DNA from: Paenibacillus macerans
Lineage (GTDB): Bacteria > Bacillota > Bacilli > Paenibacillales > Paenibacillaceae
Length of the DNA stretch: 64,000 bases
NCBI RefSeq assembly: GCF_900454495.1
Contig: NZ_UGSI01000002.1
Span: 1,399,001-1,463,000 of the forward strand
Direction: 5' to 3'
Shown piece by piece: positions 35,194 to 44,052 of the stretch; the stretch's first letter is position 1; every line of letters begins with the position of its first letter. The position numbers and the translations under genes were made by a program. The notes under the pieces were generated by a model. It was given only the letters and a program-made list of their open reading frames with translations. It made no database searches and was not told the DNA's origin.

Positions 35194-35436
35194 TGTTCAA
35201 AAAGTCGGGTTTTCAGGACCGAAGCGTATGCTTCCGAAGTGCGTTTTTTCAAAACGCTTGAGTTGGATGAAGCCAGGGACGAAAGTAGCGGAGCGTAGAC
35301 AGATCTACGTGAGTCAAATGTTTCCGAAGGAAACATGCTTCGGAAGCATCCGCTTGGAAGGCTCGGCTGAATTCAAGATTCGATGCCCGATTTACTCCCT
35401 GAACTACTTCGTCATGGAAAGACGACTTTTTGAACA
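35194..35436 (+). mobile_element. MITE-like element with 14-bp terminal inverted repeats, copy 2
   Basis: TGTTCAAAAAGTCG (35194-35207) is perfectly inverted as CGACTTTTTGAACA (35423-35436), enclosing 243 bp with no real gene. Internal core CGGCTGAATTCAAGATTCGA at 35364-35383. Related copies at 13891-14048 and 57566-57671. It sits between the riboswitch terminator and metN, so it lengthens the metNIQ leader by about a quarter kilobase. Confidence 0.8.
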
Positions 35437-35478
35437 ACCTCTATAAGCGGAAACGGCATGGAAAAGGGGGTTAGGAGC

Positions 35479-36495
35479 TTGATTGAACTCAAAGGCATCA
35501 CCAAAATTTACAGCGGCAAAAAAACGTCGACCACCGCGTTGTCGGGCCTCAATATGAGCGTGCAAAAAGGGGAAATCTTCGGCGTCATCGGCCACTCGGG
35601 CGCCGGCAAAAGCACGCTGATCCGCTGCATCAATTTGCTGGAACGTCCGACGCAAGGCGAGGTATGGGTCGGCGGCGTGGAGCTGACGAAGCTGGGCAAA
35701 CGCGAGCTGCAGCAGCAGCGGCGCAAAATCGGCATGATTTTTCAGCATTTTAACCTGCTGTCGTCGGCTACCGTTTATGATAACATCGCTTTTCCACTGA
35801 CGCTGATCGGAACGCCGAAGGCGGTCATTGCGGAAAAGGTGAACAGCTTGCTAACATTGGTCGGTCTGGAAGAGCACCGCCATAAATATCCGGCGCAGCT
35901 GTCCGGGGGCCAGAAGCAGCGGGTCGGCATCGCCCGGGCGCTGGCGAGCGATCCCGATGTCCTGCTGTGCGACGAAGCGACCTCGGCGCTCGATCCGCAA
36001 ACGACGGATTCGATTTTGAAGCTGCTGCTGGACATCAATAAGAAGTTCCATTTAACGATTTTGCTCATTACGCACGAGATGCACGTCATTCAAAGCATCT
36101 GCGACCGGGTGGCGGTCATTCATGAGGGCGGCATCGTCGAGGAAGGGCCGGTAACCGAGGTGTTTCTGAAGCCGAAGCATCCGGTCACGCGCGAGTTTAT
36201 CCACCGGGACGCCGCCGGGGAGGAAGGCGTCAAGCTGGCCGCTTCGGTGCCCCGTCCGGCATGGTCCCGGCTGGTGAAGATCACGTTCCTCGGGGCAAAG
36301 ACGTATGAGTCGGTATTGTCCCAGGTCGTCCGGGAGACCGGTGTGAATTTCGCCATCCTGCAGGGGACGATCTCGACGATCAAGGAAGTGCCGTACGGGC
36401 AGCTTACCGTTTCGTTTGAAGGCGCGGACGCCGATGTCGACCGGACGCTGTCGCTCCTGAAAGCGCGGGATCTTGATGTGGAGGTGATCGGGTAA
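35479..36495 (+). CDS. metN: Methionine ABC transporter ATP-binding protein
   Basis: 338 residues from TTG at 35479, which gives the usual MIELKGITKIY start with AAAAGGGGG 8 nt upstream; ATG at 35458 adds seven codons but has no site. Walker A GHSGAGKST near 33-41, signature LSGGQKQR, Walker B VLLCDEATSALD, and the C-terminal NIL regulatory domain (VKITFLGAKTYESVLSQVV...) from about 265, which binds methionine in MetN proteins. It drives uptake of methionine with MetI and MetQ; controlled by the upstream SAM riboswitch. Confidence 0.95.
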   Translation: MIELKGITKIYSGKKTSTTALSGLNMSVQKGEIFGVIGHSGAGKSTLIRCINLLERPTQGEVWVGGVELTKLGKRELQQQRRKIGMIFQHFNLLSSATVYDNIAFPLTLIGTPKAVIAEKVNSLLTLVGLEEHRHKYPAQLSGGQKQRVGIARALASDPDVLLCDEATSALDPQTTDSILKLLLDINKKFHLTILLITHEMHVIQSICDRVAVIHEGGIVEEGPVTEVFLKPKHPVTREFIHRDAAGEEGVKLAASVPRPAWSRLVKITFLGAKTYESVLSQVVRETGVNFAILQGTISTIKEVPYGQLTVSFEGADADVDRTLSLLKARDLDVEVIG

Positions 36496-37163
36496 TGTGG
36501 AATGTGGATTTTACCGGGGTGGATTGGCCCGAAATGGGTACCGCTACGATCGACACGCTGAAAATGATGGGGTACGCCTCCTTGTTCACGTTTTTGATCG
36601 GGCTTCCGCTCGGGGTGCTGCTGTTCACCTGTTCCCGCTCGCCGTCCGCGGTGCTCGGCTGGATTTACCGGATTGCCTCGTTTATCGTCAATATCCTGCG
36701 TTCGGTTCCGTTTATCATCCTGATCGTCGCCTTGATTCCGGTGACCCGGGCGATCATGGGCGTTTCGACCGGCGTGGAAGGGACAATTCCGCCGCTTGTG
36801 ATCGGGGCCGCTCCGTTTTTCGCCCGTTTGGTGGAAACGGCGTTGCGCGAGGTTGATCGCGGGGTGATTGAAGCGTCCCAGGCGATGGGCGCCTCATCGT
36901 TCCAAATCATCCGCAAGGTGCTGCTGCCGGAATCGCTGCCCGGCCTGATCGCCGGGATGACGATCACCGTCGTGACGCTCGTGTCCTACACGGCGATGTC
37001 GGGCATGGTCGGTGGCGGCGGACTCGGCGACCTGGCCATCCGTTACGGTTACTACCGTTACGAGTCGGGAGTGATGCTTGTCTCTGTCGTATTCATGGTC
37101 ATTCTGGTGCAAGTGCTGCAAATGCTGGGCGACCGGCTGGTTATCTTTTTTACGCGGAAATAA
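36495..37163 (+). CDS. metI: Methionine ABC transporter permease
   Basis: 222 residues, five hydrophobic spans. The EAA loop EVDRGVIEASQAMGASSFQIIRKVLLPESLPG near 115-147 is typical of MetI. The ATG overlaps the MetN stop (TAATG), so the two are translationally coupled. It forms the membrane channel of the methionine importer. Confidence 0.95.
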   Translation: MWNVDFTGVDWPEMGTATIDTLKMMGYASLFTFLIGLPLGVLLFTCSRSPSAVLGWIYRIASFIVNILRSVPFIILIVALIPVTRAIMGVSTGVEGTIPPLVIGAAPFFARLVETALREVDRGVIEASQAMGASSFQIIRKVLLPESLPGLIAGMTITVVTLVSYTAMSGMVGGGGLGDLAIRYGYYRYESGVMLVSVVFMVILVQVLQMLGDRLVIFFTRK

Positions 37164-37224
37164 GGAATTACCCAAATAGATATGAATCCTTATTCAAAAC
37201 ACATTTTAAGGGGGAAGAACTGCA

Positions 37225-38121
37225 ATGAAAAAATGGACTTTATCTTTGCTTACGCTGGCGCTTGTATTGGTACTCTCGGCGTGCGGCAGCAACAACGCGG
37301 CAAATAATGGTGCGGGCAGCGCTGCAGGCGGAAACGCCGGTACGACGAATGCCGGGGCTGCTGAAGGCAGTTCGGAAAGCGGGGACACGAACACCGCGGC
37401 TGAACCGGTGAAACTGGTCGTAGGCGCAACGGTGCCTCATGCCGACATTTTGCGCTTCATCGCGCCGAAGCTGAAAGAGGAAGGCGTTGAGCTTGAAGTC
37501 AAGGAGTTCACCGACTACGTGCAGCCTAACGTACAGCTGTATGAACAAGAGCTTGACGCAAACTATTTCCAGCATCAGCCATATCTTGACGAGCAAAACA
37601 AGCAAAACGGTTTTGACCTCGTTCCGGTGGTAGGCGTTCATGTTGAGCCGTTTGGCGCTTACTCGAACAAATACAAATCCGCCGACGAAATTCCGGACGG
37701 CGCGAAAGTCGCGATTCCGAACGACCCGACGAACGGCGGGCGGGCGCTGCTGCTGCTGCAGAAACAAGGCTTGATCAAGCTGAAGGATGACGCCGGCATC
37801 TCGGCAACTGCAAAGGACATTACGGAAAATCCGAAAAACCTGCAGTTTAAAGAAGTCGACGCGGCCATACTGCCTCGTCAGTTGCCTGAAGTCGATCTGG
37901 CGCTGATCAATACGAACTATGCGCTGGAAGCCGATTTGAACCCGACGAAGGACGCTTTGTTCATTGAGGACAAAGACTCGCCGTACACCAACATTTTGGT
38001 AGCCCGCCCGGACAACAAAAATTCCGACGCGATCCAAAAGCTGGCCAAAGCGCTGACTTCCGACGAAGTCAGAACGTTCATCAACGATACGTACAAAGGC
38101 GCGCTTGTGCCGGTATTTTAA
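37225..38121 (+). CDS. metQ: Methionine-binding lipoprotein
   Basis: 298 residues. Lipobox LSAC with Cys20, then a Gly/Asn/Ala linker and an NlpA-family binding domain (VGATVPHADILRFIAPKLKEEGVELEVKEFTDYVQPN, DANYFQHQPYLDEQNKQNGFDLVPVVGVHVEPFGAYS). It captures methionine outside the membrane for MetNI. AAGGGGG lies 9-10 nt before the ATG, and a strong terminator follows, closing the operon. Confidence 0.95.
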   Translation: MKKWTLSLLTLALVLVLSACGSNNAANNGAGSAAGGNAGTTNAGAAEGSSESGDTNTAAEPVKLVVGATVPHADILRFIAPKLKEEGVELEVKEFTDYVQPNVQLYEQELDANYFQHQPYLDEQNKQNGFDLVPVVGVHVEPFGAYSNKYKSADEIPDGAKVAIPNDPTNGGRALLLLQKQGLIKLKDDAGISATAKDITENPKNLQFKEVDAAILPRQLPEVDLALINTNYALEADLNPTKDALFIEDKDSPYTNILVARPDNKNSDAIQKLAKALTSDEVRTFINDTYKGALVPVF

Positions 38122-38136
38122 GCCATTGTTATAGTT

Positions 38137-38164
38137 ATCCCGCTGCGAGAGCAGCGGGATTTTT
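38137..38164 (+). terminator. Terminator of metNIQ
   Basis: ATCCCGCTGC (38137-38146), loop GAGA, GCAGCGGGAT (38151-38160), then TTTTCT. Confidence 0.93.
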
Positions 38165-38198
38165 CTGTTATTGGCGACTCCTGCACGTACCTGTCTGG

Positions 38199-38345
38199 TA
38201 CATTGTTGAATAATTGTAGAATGTACACTTATCTACTAGGATATGTGGTTATATGAGTGTTAAATGCAAATCCTGCACTTAAATCTGTGTAATCCCAAGG
38301 GACGACGGAATTGTTTGGGTGTAGTTGCATGATATGCAATTAAAG
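38199..38345. repeat. GAATGTACA dispersed repeat, copy 2
   Basis: TTGTAGAATGTACA (38214-38227), CCTGCACTTA (38272-38281) and GTTGCATGATATGCAATTAA (38324-38343) repeat the three blocks at 23431-23640 in order, with a shorter middle. Non-coding. From 38346 to 38619 nothing else is recognised except the ribosome binding site of the next gene. Confidence 0.7.
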
Positions 38346-38619
38346 CATATGACTCAGTAACTTTAGTTAAATCTAGTTGTAACTTTTACAACTAACCGTT
38401 CAAATACGTGTACCGATAGACGTGTCTTTCACGTGATTTTAAATTTGTCCAACATTTGTACACCCTCCAAAATAAAGGGGAAAGGGATGAGTTTGCAGAA
38501 TAACATGCTCAACCGGAAACAAAGTTAACCGATGATATTTATCTAAGCGGGATGACTGGCTTTGCACAAAACGCAGAACGGTTTTGCCGGAACTAGTTCT
38601 TAAAAGGAGGTTGTTGTCC

Positions 38620-39315
38620 ATGGGTTCGGTTCAACCCGGAGCTTTTCAAGGTTTTTTCCCCGAAACATTGACGTTCCTGGAGGAAGTGCAGCGCAACAAT
38701 TCCAAGCCGTGGTTTGAGGAAAATAGAGCGGTATATACGCGGTTTTTGCTGGAGCCGATGCAGTCGTTGGTGGCGGATTTAAGCGAAGGTATGCTGGACA
38801 TCGATCCGATGCTGGAAACCCGGCCGGCCGTCAATAAAACGATCTCGCGCATCCATTGCGACACCCGTTTTTCGAAGGATAAGCTCTTGTACCGCAACAC
38901 CATGTGGATTACGTTTAAACGGCCTTCCAAGGAATGGAGGGACGCTCCGGCGTTTTTCTTCGAGCTGCATCCCGATTCTTATCGTTACGGCATGGGATAT
39001 TACGGCGCAACCAAAGAAACGATGGACAAGCTGCGCGAATGGATCGATGCTGAGCCTGAGCAGTTTCAACGAGTCACTTCATTTTTCAACTCGCAAAATA
39101 CGTTTGTGATCGAAGGGGAGCGTTACAAGCGAATTCTTGATCCGGCAAAATCCGCTGAAGTGCTGAACTGGTATCAGCGTAAAAACTTGTATTTGGTCCA
39201 TAACGAGGTCGTTAACGACAAGCTGTTCAGTTCCGGGTTGGTCCGGGATCTTGCGTCCGGCTTCAATTTATTGGCGAAATTGTACCATAGTCTGTACAAG
39301 CTCAAAACAATGTAA
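38620..39315 (+). CDS. DUF2461 family protein
   Basis: 231 residues from ATG at 38620, preceded by AAGGAGG at 8 nt; a longer frame from 38584 overlaps that site. The family pattern is clear: FPETLTFLEEVQRNNSKPWFEENRAVYTRFLLEPMQSL, RIHCDTRFSKDKLLYRNTMWITF and GMGYYGATKETMDKLREWI. Function is unknown; members are cytosolic and single-domain. No operon partner. Confidence 0.9.
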   Translation: MGSVQPGAFQGFFPETLTFLEEVQRNNSKPWFEENRAVYTRFLLEPMQSLVADLSEGMLDIDPMLETRPAVNKTISRIHCDTRFSKDKLLYRNTMWITFKRPSKEWRDAPAFFFELHPDSYRYGMGYYGATKETMDKLREWIDAEPEQFQRVTSFFNSQNTFVIEGERYKRILDPAKSAEVLNWYQRKNLYLVHNEVVNDKLFSSGLVRDLASGFNLLAKLYHSLYKLKTM

Positions 39316-39395
39316 AGTCTTTGGCCGTTTGTAGGAACACGCCAAATCTTTTATACTTGAAGTAAACGTGCAGTTTGGGAGGAGGAGTAGGAACG

Positions 39396-40169
39396 TTGCT
39401 GGGTAAGGTTGCCCTAATCACCGGGAGCGCCAAAGGTCTCGGAAAAAAGACGGCGCTGACGCTGGCCGCGCAAGGCTGCAATATCGCGCTGAATTACGTA
39501 CATAGCGAATCGGAAGCGCTCTCCCTTCGTTCCGAAATCGAGCGGATGGGCGTGCGCTGCATCGCGGTGCAGGCGGACATATCGCATGGAGAGCAAATCG
39601 AAGATCTGGCCCGGCAGGTGAACGAAAGCTTGGGGACGATCGACATCCTCGTCAACAACGCCGGTCCTTTCATCCGGGAGCGCAAGCTGTTCGCCGAATA
39701 CAGCCAGGGGGAAATTCTGGAGATGATCAACGGCAATCTTGTCGGAACGATGCTGCTGGATCATCAGGTGCTACAGGGCATGCGGGAAAAAAGCTGGGGA
39801 CGGATCATTCACTTCGGCTTCGGGCACGCGGCGGAATCCCGGGCCTGGCCGCACCGCGCGGTGTATGCCGCCGCCAAAACGGGACTCGTCTCCTTTACGA
39901 AGACGCTCGCTGTCGAAGAAGCGCCGTACGGGATTACCGTCAATATGGTATGCCCCGGCGACATTCGCGGGCGGAACAAGGAGATTTCGATCCGCGAGGC
40001 GAGGGAGAAGCAGGACGGCGAAACGCCGCTCGGCCGGCCCGGCAGCGGCGAGGACATCGCTCGCGTCATCGCTTTTTTGTGCCATCCGGATTCCGATTTC
40101 ATCACCGGGAACATTATGGACATTTCCGGCGGGCTGGACCCGATCCGCCCGTGGATCAAACCTATGTAA
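39396..40169 (+). CDS. SDR-family oxidoreductase with atypical active site
   Basis: 257 residues from TTG at 39396; GGAGGAGGAG lies 7-10 nt upstream. Rossmann motif TGSAKGLG at 9-16, NNAG at 87-90, and YxxxK as Tyr157/Lys161 (YAAAK). The catalytic Ser normally 13 residues before Tyr is His144 here (HFGFGHAAES), so activity or proton relay may differ. C-terminal GNIMDISGGLDP is classical. It resembles 3-oxoacyl-ACP reductase-like SDRs (FabG/YmfI). Substrate unknown. Confidence 0.85.
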   Translation: MLGKVALITGSAKGLGKKTALTLAAQGCNIALNYVHSESEALSLRSEIERMGVRCIAVQADISHGEQIEDLARQVNESLGTIDILVNNAGPFIRERKLFAEYSQGEILEMINGNLVGTMLLDHQVLQGMREKSWGRIIHFGFGHAAESRAWPHRAVYAAAKTGLVSFTKTLAVEEAPYGITVNMVCPGDIRGRNKEISIREAREKQDGETPLGRPGSGEDIARVIAFLCHPDSDFITGNIMDISGGLDPIRPWIKPM

Positions 40170-40190
40170 TGCATAGCGGCAAATAAAAAA

Positions 40191-40232
40191 AACTCGGCCT
40201 CGCCGGCTAAAACCGGTCGGGCCGAGTTTATT
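40191..40232. terminator. Bidirectional terminator between convergent genes
   Basis: AACTCGGCC (40191-40199) pairs with GGCCGAGTT (40220-40228), with an inner GCCGG/CCGG(T) helix. A-rich before and TTATTATT after serve the SDR gene (plus) and the NifU-like gene (minus). Confidence 0.85.
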
Positions 40233-40249
40233 ATTGCATCATGATGGTC

Positions 40250-40495
40250 TTAGAATACTTGGACTACCTCTTCCACGCCTTCCACTTCTTCAAACAGGGC
40301 GCGTTCGATCCCCGCTTTGAGCGTGATGGTGGAGCTTGGGCAGCTGCCGCAGGCACCCATCAGTTTCAGTTTGACGATACCGTCCTCCACGTCGACCAAT
40401 TCAACGTCGCCGCCATCGCGTTGCAGGAAAGGACGCAGTTTGTCGAGCACTTCGGAAACTTCGTCATACAATCTATCTTGTACATTTTCGCTCAT
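40250..40495 (-). CDS. NifU-like iron-sulfur scaffold (YutI type)
   Basis: 81 residues: VLDKLRPFLQRDGGDVELVDVEDGIVKLKL, then the CxxC pair Cys49/Cys52 in GACGSCPSS. This is the stand-alone NifU C-terminal (Nfu) domain that carries a labile [4Fe-4S] cluster and delivers it to apoproteins. Divergent from the YuzB gene, as in B. subtilis yutI/yuzB. Fe-S users nearby include MqnE. Confidence 0.93.
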   Translation of the reverse strand: MSENVQDRLYDEVSEVLDKLRPFLQRDGGDVELVDVEDGIVKLKLMGACGSCPSSTITLKAGIERALFEEVEGVEEVVQVF

Positions 40496-40574
40496 CTATG
40501 TTCAACTCCTTTCTTGACTTATTATAATACAGAATAGATAAAATTTAAATGCTTCTTAAGCGGGAGGCCGAAAA

Positions 40575-40814
40575 GTGAAGCCGATTATTGAATTTTGTGC
40601 AAACAATGCCGGTTTTGGGACCGGCGAGGCGATCCGCAAAGTGCGTGAATTGCAGGATTGCGATGTTTACGAATACGGCTGCCTGACCAACTGCGGTACC
40701 TGCTTTATGTTCCCATACGTGCTGGTCGACGGGGAGCCGGTGGAGGCGGAAAACGCCGACCGGCTGTATGAGCGGATTCTGCTGAAAATTAAGGAATCCG
40801 CGTCCGCGGACTAA
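40575..40814 (+). CDS. DUF1450 family protein (YuzB-like)
   Basis: 79 residues. Cys-rich small protein: IEFCANNAGFGTG and YGCLTNCGTCFMFPYVLVDGEPV, the four-cysteine pattern of DUF1450/YuzB. Thioredoxin-like fold is likely, perhaps binding a metal or Fe-S cluster. Function is unknown. The conserved neighbours (NifU-like, YutJ) suggest a role in Fe-S or redox maintenance. Confidence 0.88.
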   Translation: MKPIIEFCANNAGFGTGEAIRKVRELQDCDVYEYGCLTNCGTCFMFPYVLVDGEPVEAENADRLYERILLKIKESASAD

Positions 40815-40842
40815 CGCAAATTACATCAGGCACATTCCGGGG

Positions 40843-41910
40843 TTATCCAATATGATGCTTGGACATCCACAGCACGCCGCTTTTGAGCAGGCGCGGGACG
40901 CGGCCCTTCACCTGCGTTTTGCCCATGAGGCCGAAACCGGCTTTTTTGCCCAAGGAGCCCAGCGTCCCTTTCAGCTTGATCGGGTGCAGCCGGGGCTGTT
41001 CGCCGGGCCACAACGCGGAGGCGACTTGAGCGATTTGATGGCCTTGTCCTTCGGCCGCCTGCGCGCTGGGCGAAAACGGCAGGCTGGCGCAGTCGCCGCA
41101 CACGAACACTTCCGGATGCTCCGGAATTTGATGGTATTCGTTCAGCAGCACGCGGCCCTGGCGATCCTTGGCCACATCCAGCGCCTGTACGATGTCGACG
41201 GGGCGGATGCCGGCCGTCCAGACGGTGACATCGGAAAGGATGTCGCCTTGTTCATGGTGAATGACCCCGGGTTCGAGGGATTGAATCGCTATATGGGACA
41301 GCGTTTCAACCTCATGCTCATGGAACCATTTCTCCACATATTCCGAAAGCTTCGGCGGAAAAGCGGAGAGCACGCGCGAACCGTGGTCAATGATGGCGAT
41401 GTTCAGGTCCGGCCGGCTTTCCCGCAGCTCGGCGGCGACTTCGACGCCGCTGAGTCCGCCGCCGACGATGTTGATTTTACTGTACGGCTTCGCGTTGTTC
41501 AGCCGCAAATACGTTTCGCGAACCGCGGCGAACGACTGGATGGTGTAAGAATACTCCGCCGCTCCGGGAATCCCGTGGAAATTGTCGGTGCATCCCAGGG
41601 CGATCACCAACTGGTCATATTCCAACGGTTCGCCGTCTTGAAATAAAATGCGCCGCTGCTCCAAATCCACCGAGGCGACTTCCCCGAATTTGATCGTAAG
41701 CCCGGGATAATCGGGAAAAGAAACCCGCAATTCATGGTCCGAGGCGGTTCCTGCCGCCAGGGCGTAGTATTCGGTTTTTAAGCTTTGAAAGGGCATTCGA
41801 TCAACGAGGACGACTTGTATGTCCGAAGGGATGCGGCGGCCTTTGAACAGCTCGTGAATCACGGTCGTTCCGCCGTACCCTCCGCCAAGAACAACGAACT
41901 GCTTCTTCAT
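40843..41910 (-). CDS. FAD-dependent NADH dehydrogenase-like protein (YutJ type)
   Basis: 355 residues. First dinucleotide site VVLGGGYGGTT at the N-terminus binds FAD; the second, NIVGGGLSGVEVAAEL near 145-160, binds NAD(P)H; VFVCGDCASLP near 270 is the C-terminal FAD motif. It resembles type II NADH dehydrogenases but is shorter than the one at 54916 and lacks that protein's membrane-binding tail pattern in part. It may be a paralogous quinone reductase. Stop lies 28 bp from the YuzB stop (convergent). Confidence 0.88.
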   Translation of the reverse strand: MKKQFVVLGGGYGGTTVIHELFKGRRIPSDIQVVLVDRMPFQSLKTEYYALAAGTASDHELRVSFPDYPGLTIKFGEVASVDLEQRRILFQDGEPLEYDQLVIALGCTDNFHGIPGAAEYSYTIQSFAAVRETYLRLNNAKPYSKINIVGGGLSGVEVAAELRESRPDLNIAIIDHGSRVLSAFPPKLSEYVEKWFHEHEVETLSHIAIQSLEPGVIHHEQGDILSDVTVWTAGIRPVDIVQALDVAKDRQGRVLLNEYHQIPEHPEVFVCGDCASLPFSPSAQAAEGQGHQIAQVASALWPGEQPRLHPIKLKGTLGSLGKKAGFGLMGKTQVKGRVPRLLKSGVLWMSKHHIG

Positions 41911-41959
41911 TCGAATTCCCCTTTTGCCGGAACTTTAGGCGCAAGGCTTGATCCGGTCT

Positions 41960-43066
41960 TTATTCGTAAACTTTGATTTCGTTGTAGAACGTGTCCCGCT
42001 CCACCGGGATGCGCCCGGCCCCTTTGACGAGCCAGATCAGCTCTTTCAGCGTGAGCCCTTCCGGCGTTTGCGCTCCGGCTGCGTGGCTGATTTGCTCCTT
42101 CAAAATCGTGCCGTGCACGTCGGAGGCTCCGAACGTGAGGGCGACTTGCGTCAGCTGCACGCCGATATTGATGAAATACGCCTTGATATGCTGGATATTG
42201 TCGAGCATCAGCCGGCTGATCGCGATCGTTTTGAGATCCTCGTACGCGGAATTCCGGCGCATAATGCTGGCGTTTTTGTTGCGCGGCTGCATGGACAGCG
42301 GAATAAACACGCTGAATCCGCCGGTCTCGTCCTGAAGCTCGCGGATTTGAATCATGTGGCGAATCCGGTCCTCATACGATTCGATCGATCCGTACAGCAT
42401 CGTCGTAGGCGTTTTCATGCCTAGCTCGTGAGCGGTCCGGTGAACGTCCAAATACTGCTGGACATTCGCTTTCTCCACCTTCATTTTTTCCCGGTATTGG
42501 TCGGATAAAATTTCCGCGCCGCCGCCGGTTAACGACTGCAGGCCGGCTTTTTGCAGCTCCACCAGCACTTCCTTGGTGCTGAGGCCGCTAAGCCGGGTGA
42601 AAAACTCGATTTCCGCCGCCGTATACGCCTTGAGCGTCACATCCGGAAAACGCTCCTTCAGCGCTTTGAGCGAATCCACATAATATTGAAAAGGAACATG
42701 ATTATTATGCCCACCTACGATATGGAATTCTCGAACGCCGGGGGTAATGTGCTGCTCCACGAAAGCAACCATTTCCTCGCCGGACAGTGTGTATGCTCCT
42801 TCTTCGCCCTGATCTTTGCGGAAGCTGCAAAACGCGCAGTGCGACTCGCATACATTCGTAAAGTACAGGCTCATATTTTCGATAAAATAGACCTTTTTGC
42901 CGTTTTTCCGCAAATTGACCTCATTGGCTAATTGCCCAATAGTCAATATATCGTCGCTTTCATATAGATAGACCCCGTCCTCCAGAGTGAGGCGTTCCCC
43001 GCGGCGTACTTTATCGGCAATTTCCGCCATTTTTTGCTCCGTGTTGGGGGTGACGACTGTGGACAT
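41960..43066 (-). CDS. mqnE: Aminofutalosine synthase, radical SAM
   Basis: 368 residues. Radical-SAM cluster motif CESHCAFC with Cys73, Cys77, Cys80; preceded by NLRKNGKKVYFIENMSLYFTN and followed by GAYTLSGEEM, HIVGGHNNHVPFQYYVDSL and KTPTTMLYGSIESYEDRIRHM, all MqnE-like. It joins 3-enolpyruvylbenzoate and SAM to make aminofutalosine, an early step of the futalosine menaquinone pathway. This marks the organism as not using the classical MenFDHCEB route alone. Its cluster may be supplied by the nearby NifU and HesB proteins. GGAGGGAAT precedes the ATG. Confidence 0.93.
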   Translation of the reverse strand: MSTVVTPNTEQKMAEIADKVRRGERLTLEDGVYLYESDDILTIGQLANEVNLRKNGKKVYFIENMSLYFTNVCESHCAFCSFRKDQGEEGAYTLSGEEMVAFVEQHITPGVREFHIVGGHNNHVPFQYYVDSLKALKERFPDVTLKAYTAAEIEFFTRLSGLSTKEVLVELQKAGLQSLTGGGAEILSDQYREKMKVEKANVQQYLDVHRTAHELGMKTPTTMLYGSIESYEDRIRHMIQIRELQDETGGFSVFIPLSMQPRNKNASIMRRNSAYEDLKTIAISRLMLDNIQHIKAYFINIGVQLTQVALTFGASDVHGTILKEQISHAAGAQTPEGLTLKELIWLVKGAGRIPVERDTFYNEIKVYE

Positions 43067-43262
43067 GACATTCCCTCCGTTTCCAACGATTCTGACAATG
43101 AAACCACCATCCTATTATAAACCTCACTTTTTAAGGGGGCAATAAGCCTACCCCTTGGAAAATGATTCGGCAATGAGAAATATCGCATTTATCGGATTTA
43201 TTGGATTTGTTGAGCGGATTCGGGTTGTGGAGTATAATTTCTTATAAAGGAGTGTGAAAAAC

Positions 43263-43619
43263 ATGATTACGATTAGCGACAGCGCATTGGCGCGGATTAA
43301 AGATATGCTCGCTGAGGAGGAAACGCCGAACATGTTCCTTCGCGTCGGGGTCAATCCCGGCGGCTGCAGCGGTTTTTCATATGGCATGGGACTCGACGAT
43401 CAGGAAAGCGAAGACGACGTGTACATGGATGTCAAAGGGCTTAAAGTGGTGGTCGATAAGGAGAGCATCCGTTATCTGAACGGGCTGGAGATCGATTTCA
43501 AGGAATCCGGCATGAGCGGCGGCTTCACCATCCACAACCCAAACGCCATCGCCACCTGCGGCTGCGGACAGTCGTTCCGCTTTAAAGATGAGGAGGGGCA
43601 GCCGCAGCCTTGTGATTGA
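43263..43619 (+). CDS. HesB/IscA-family iron-sulfur carrier (A-type)
   Basis: 118 residues from ATG at 43263 (AAAGGAG at 10 nt); GTG three codons earlier is too near the site. A-type carrier features: ITISDSALARIKDML, Cys35 in NPGGCSGFSYGM, and the C-terminal CGCG motif (ATCGCGQSFRF). It would take part in Fe-S cluster transfer. Divergent from mqnE. Confidence 0.92.
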   Translation: MITISDSALARIKDMLAEEETPNMFLRVGVNPGGCSGFSYGMGLDDQESEDDVYMDVKGLKVVVDKESIRYLNGLEIDFKESGMSGGFTIHNPNAIATCGCGQSFRFKDEEGQPQPCD

Positions 43620-43837
43620 GGAAAGGCGTAGCGGCGCGGTTTCCATTTGTTGATCCAAGCGCAAGCCGAAACGGAAACCATTGCTCAAATGAACGTTTGG
43701 GGATGCGGCTCGCGGTGCTAAATTGAGCGTTATCGACCCCGATTAACTCTGTACATTAACAACCTCGAAATCAGTGTTTTAGGGTTGAAGATCACGGCCT
43801 CTACTGCGTAAATACACGCTTTGGAGGTCGTTTTATT

Positions 43838-43984
43838 ATGTCGTTAAAAAAACGGGAGAGACGCGTTCCCAGGGGCCTGGACAGCCGCGAGTACCCACGA
43901 ATCACACTGGACCCGCTGGACTTTGTGATAAGCGCTAAAAGGGCTGAGGGGCTGTGCGAAAGGACGCTTGTTGATTACGCCTAA
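43838..43984 (+). pseudogene. Truncated tyrosine recombinase (integrase), N-terminal remnant
   Basis: 48 codons with GGAGGT 9 nt before ATG. The translation ends LDFVISAKRAEGLCERTLVDYA and then stops. That is the beginning of the SAM-like core-binding domain of phage-type integrases (pattern F...K..EGL.E.T..DY). No catalytic domain follows in any frame, so this is a remnant. It marks the left edge of the accessory stretch 43800-48360. The 43620-43837 spacer has nothing else. Confidence 0.6.
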
Positions 43985-44052
43985 CCTAAAAATCGGTGCT
44001 TGATTAACGGGTTAATCTTGAATGATTAAGCTATTCGGAACATTTTCTACGC

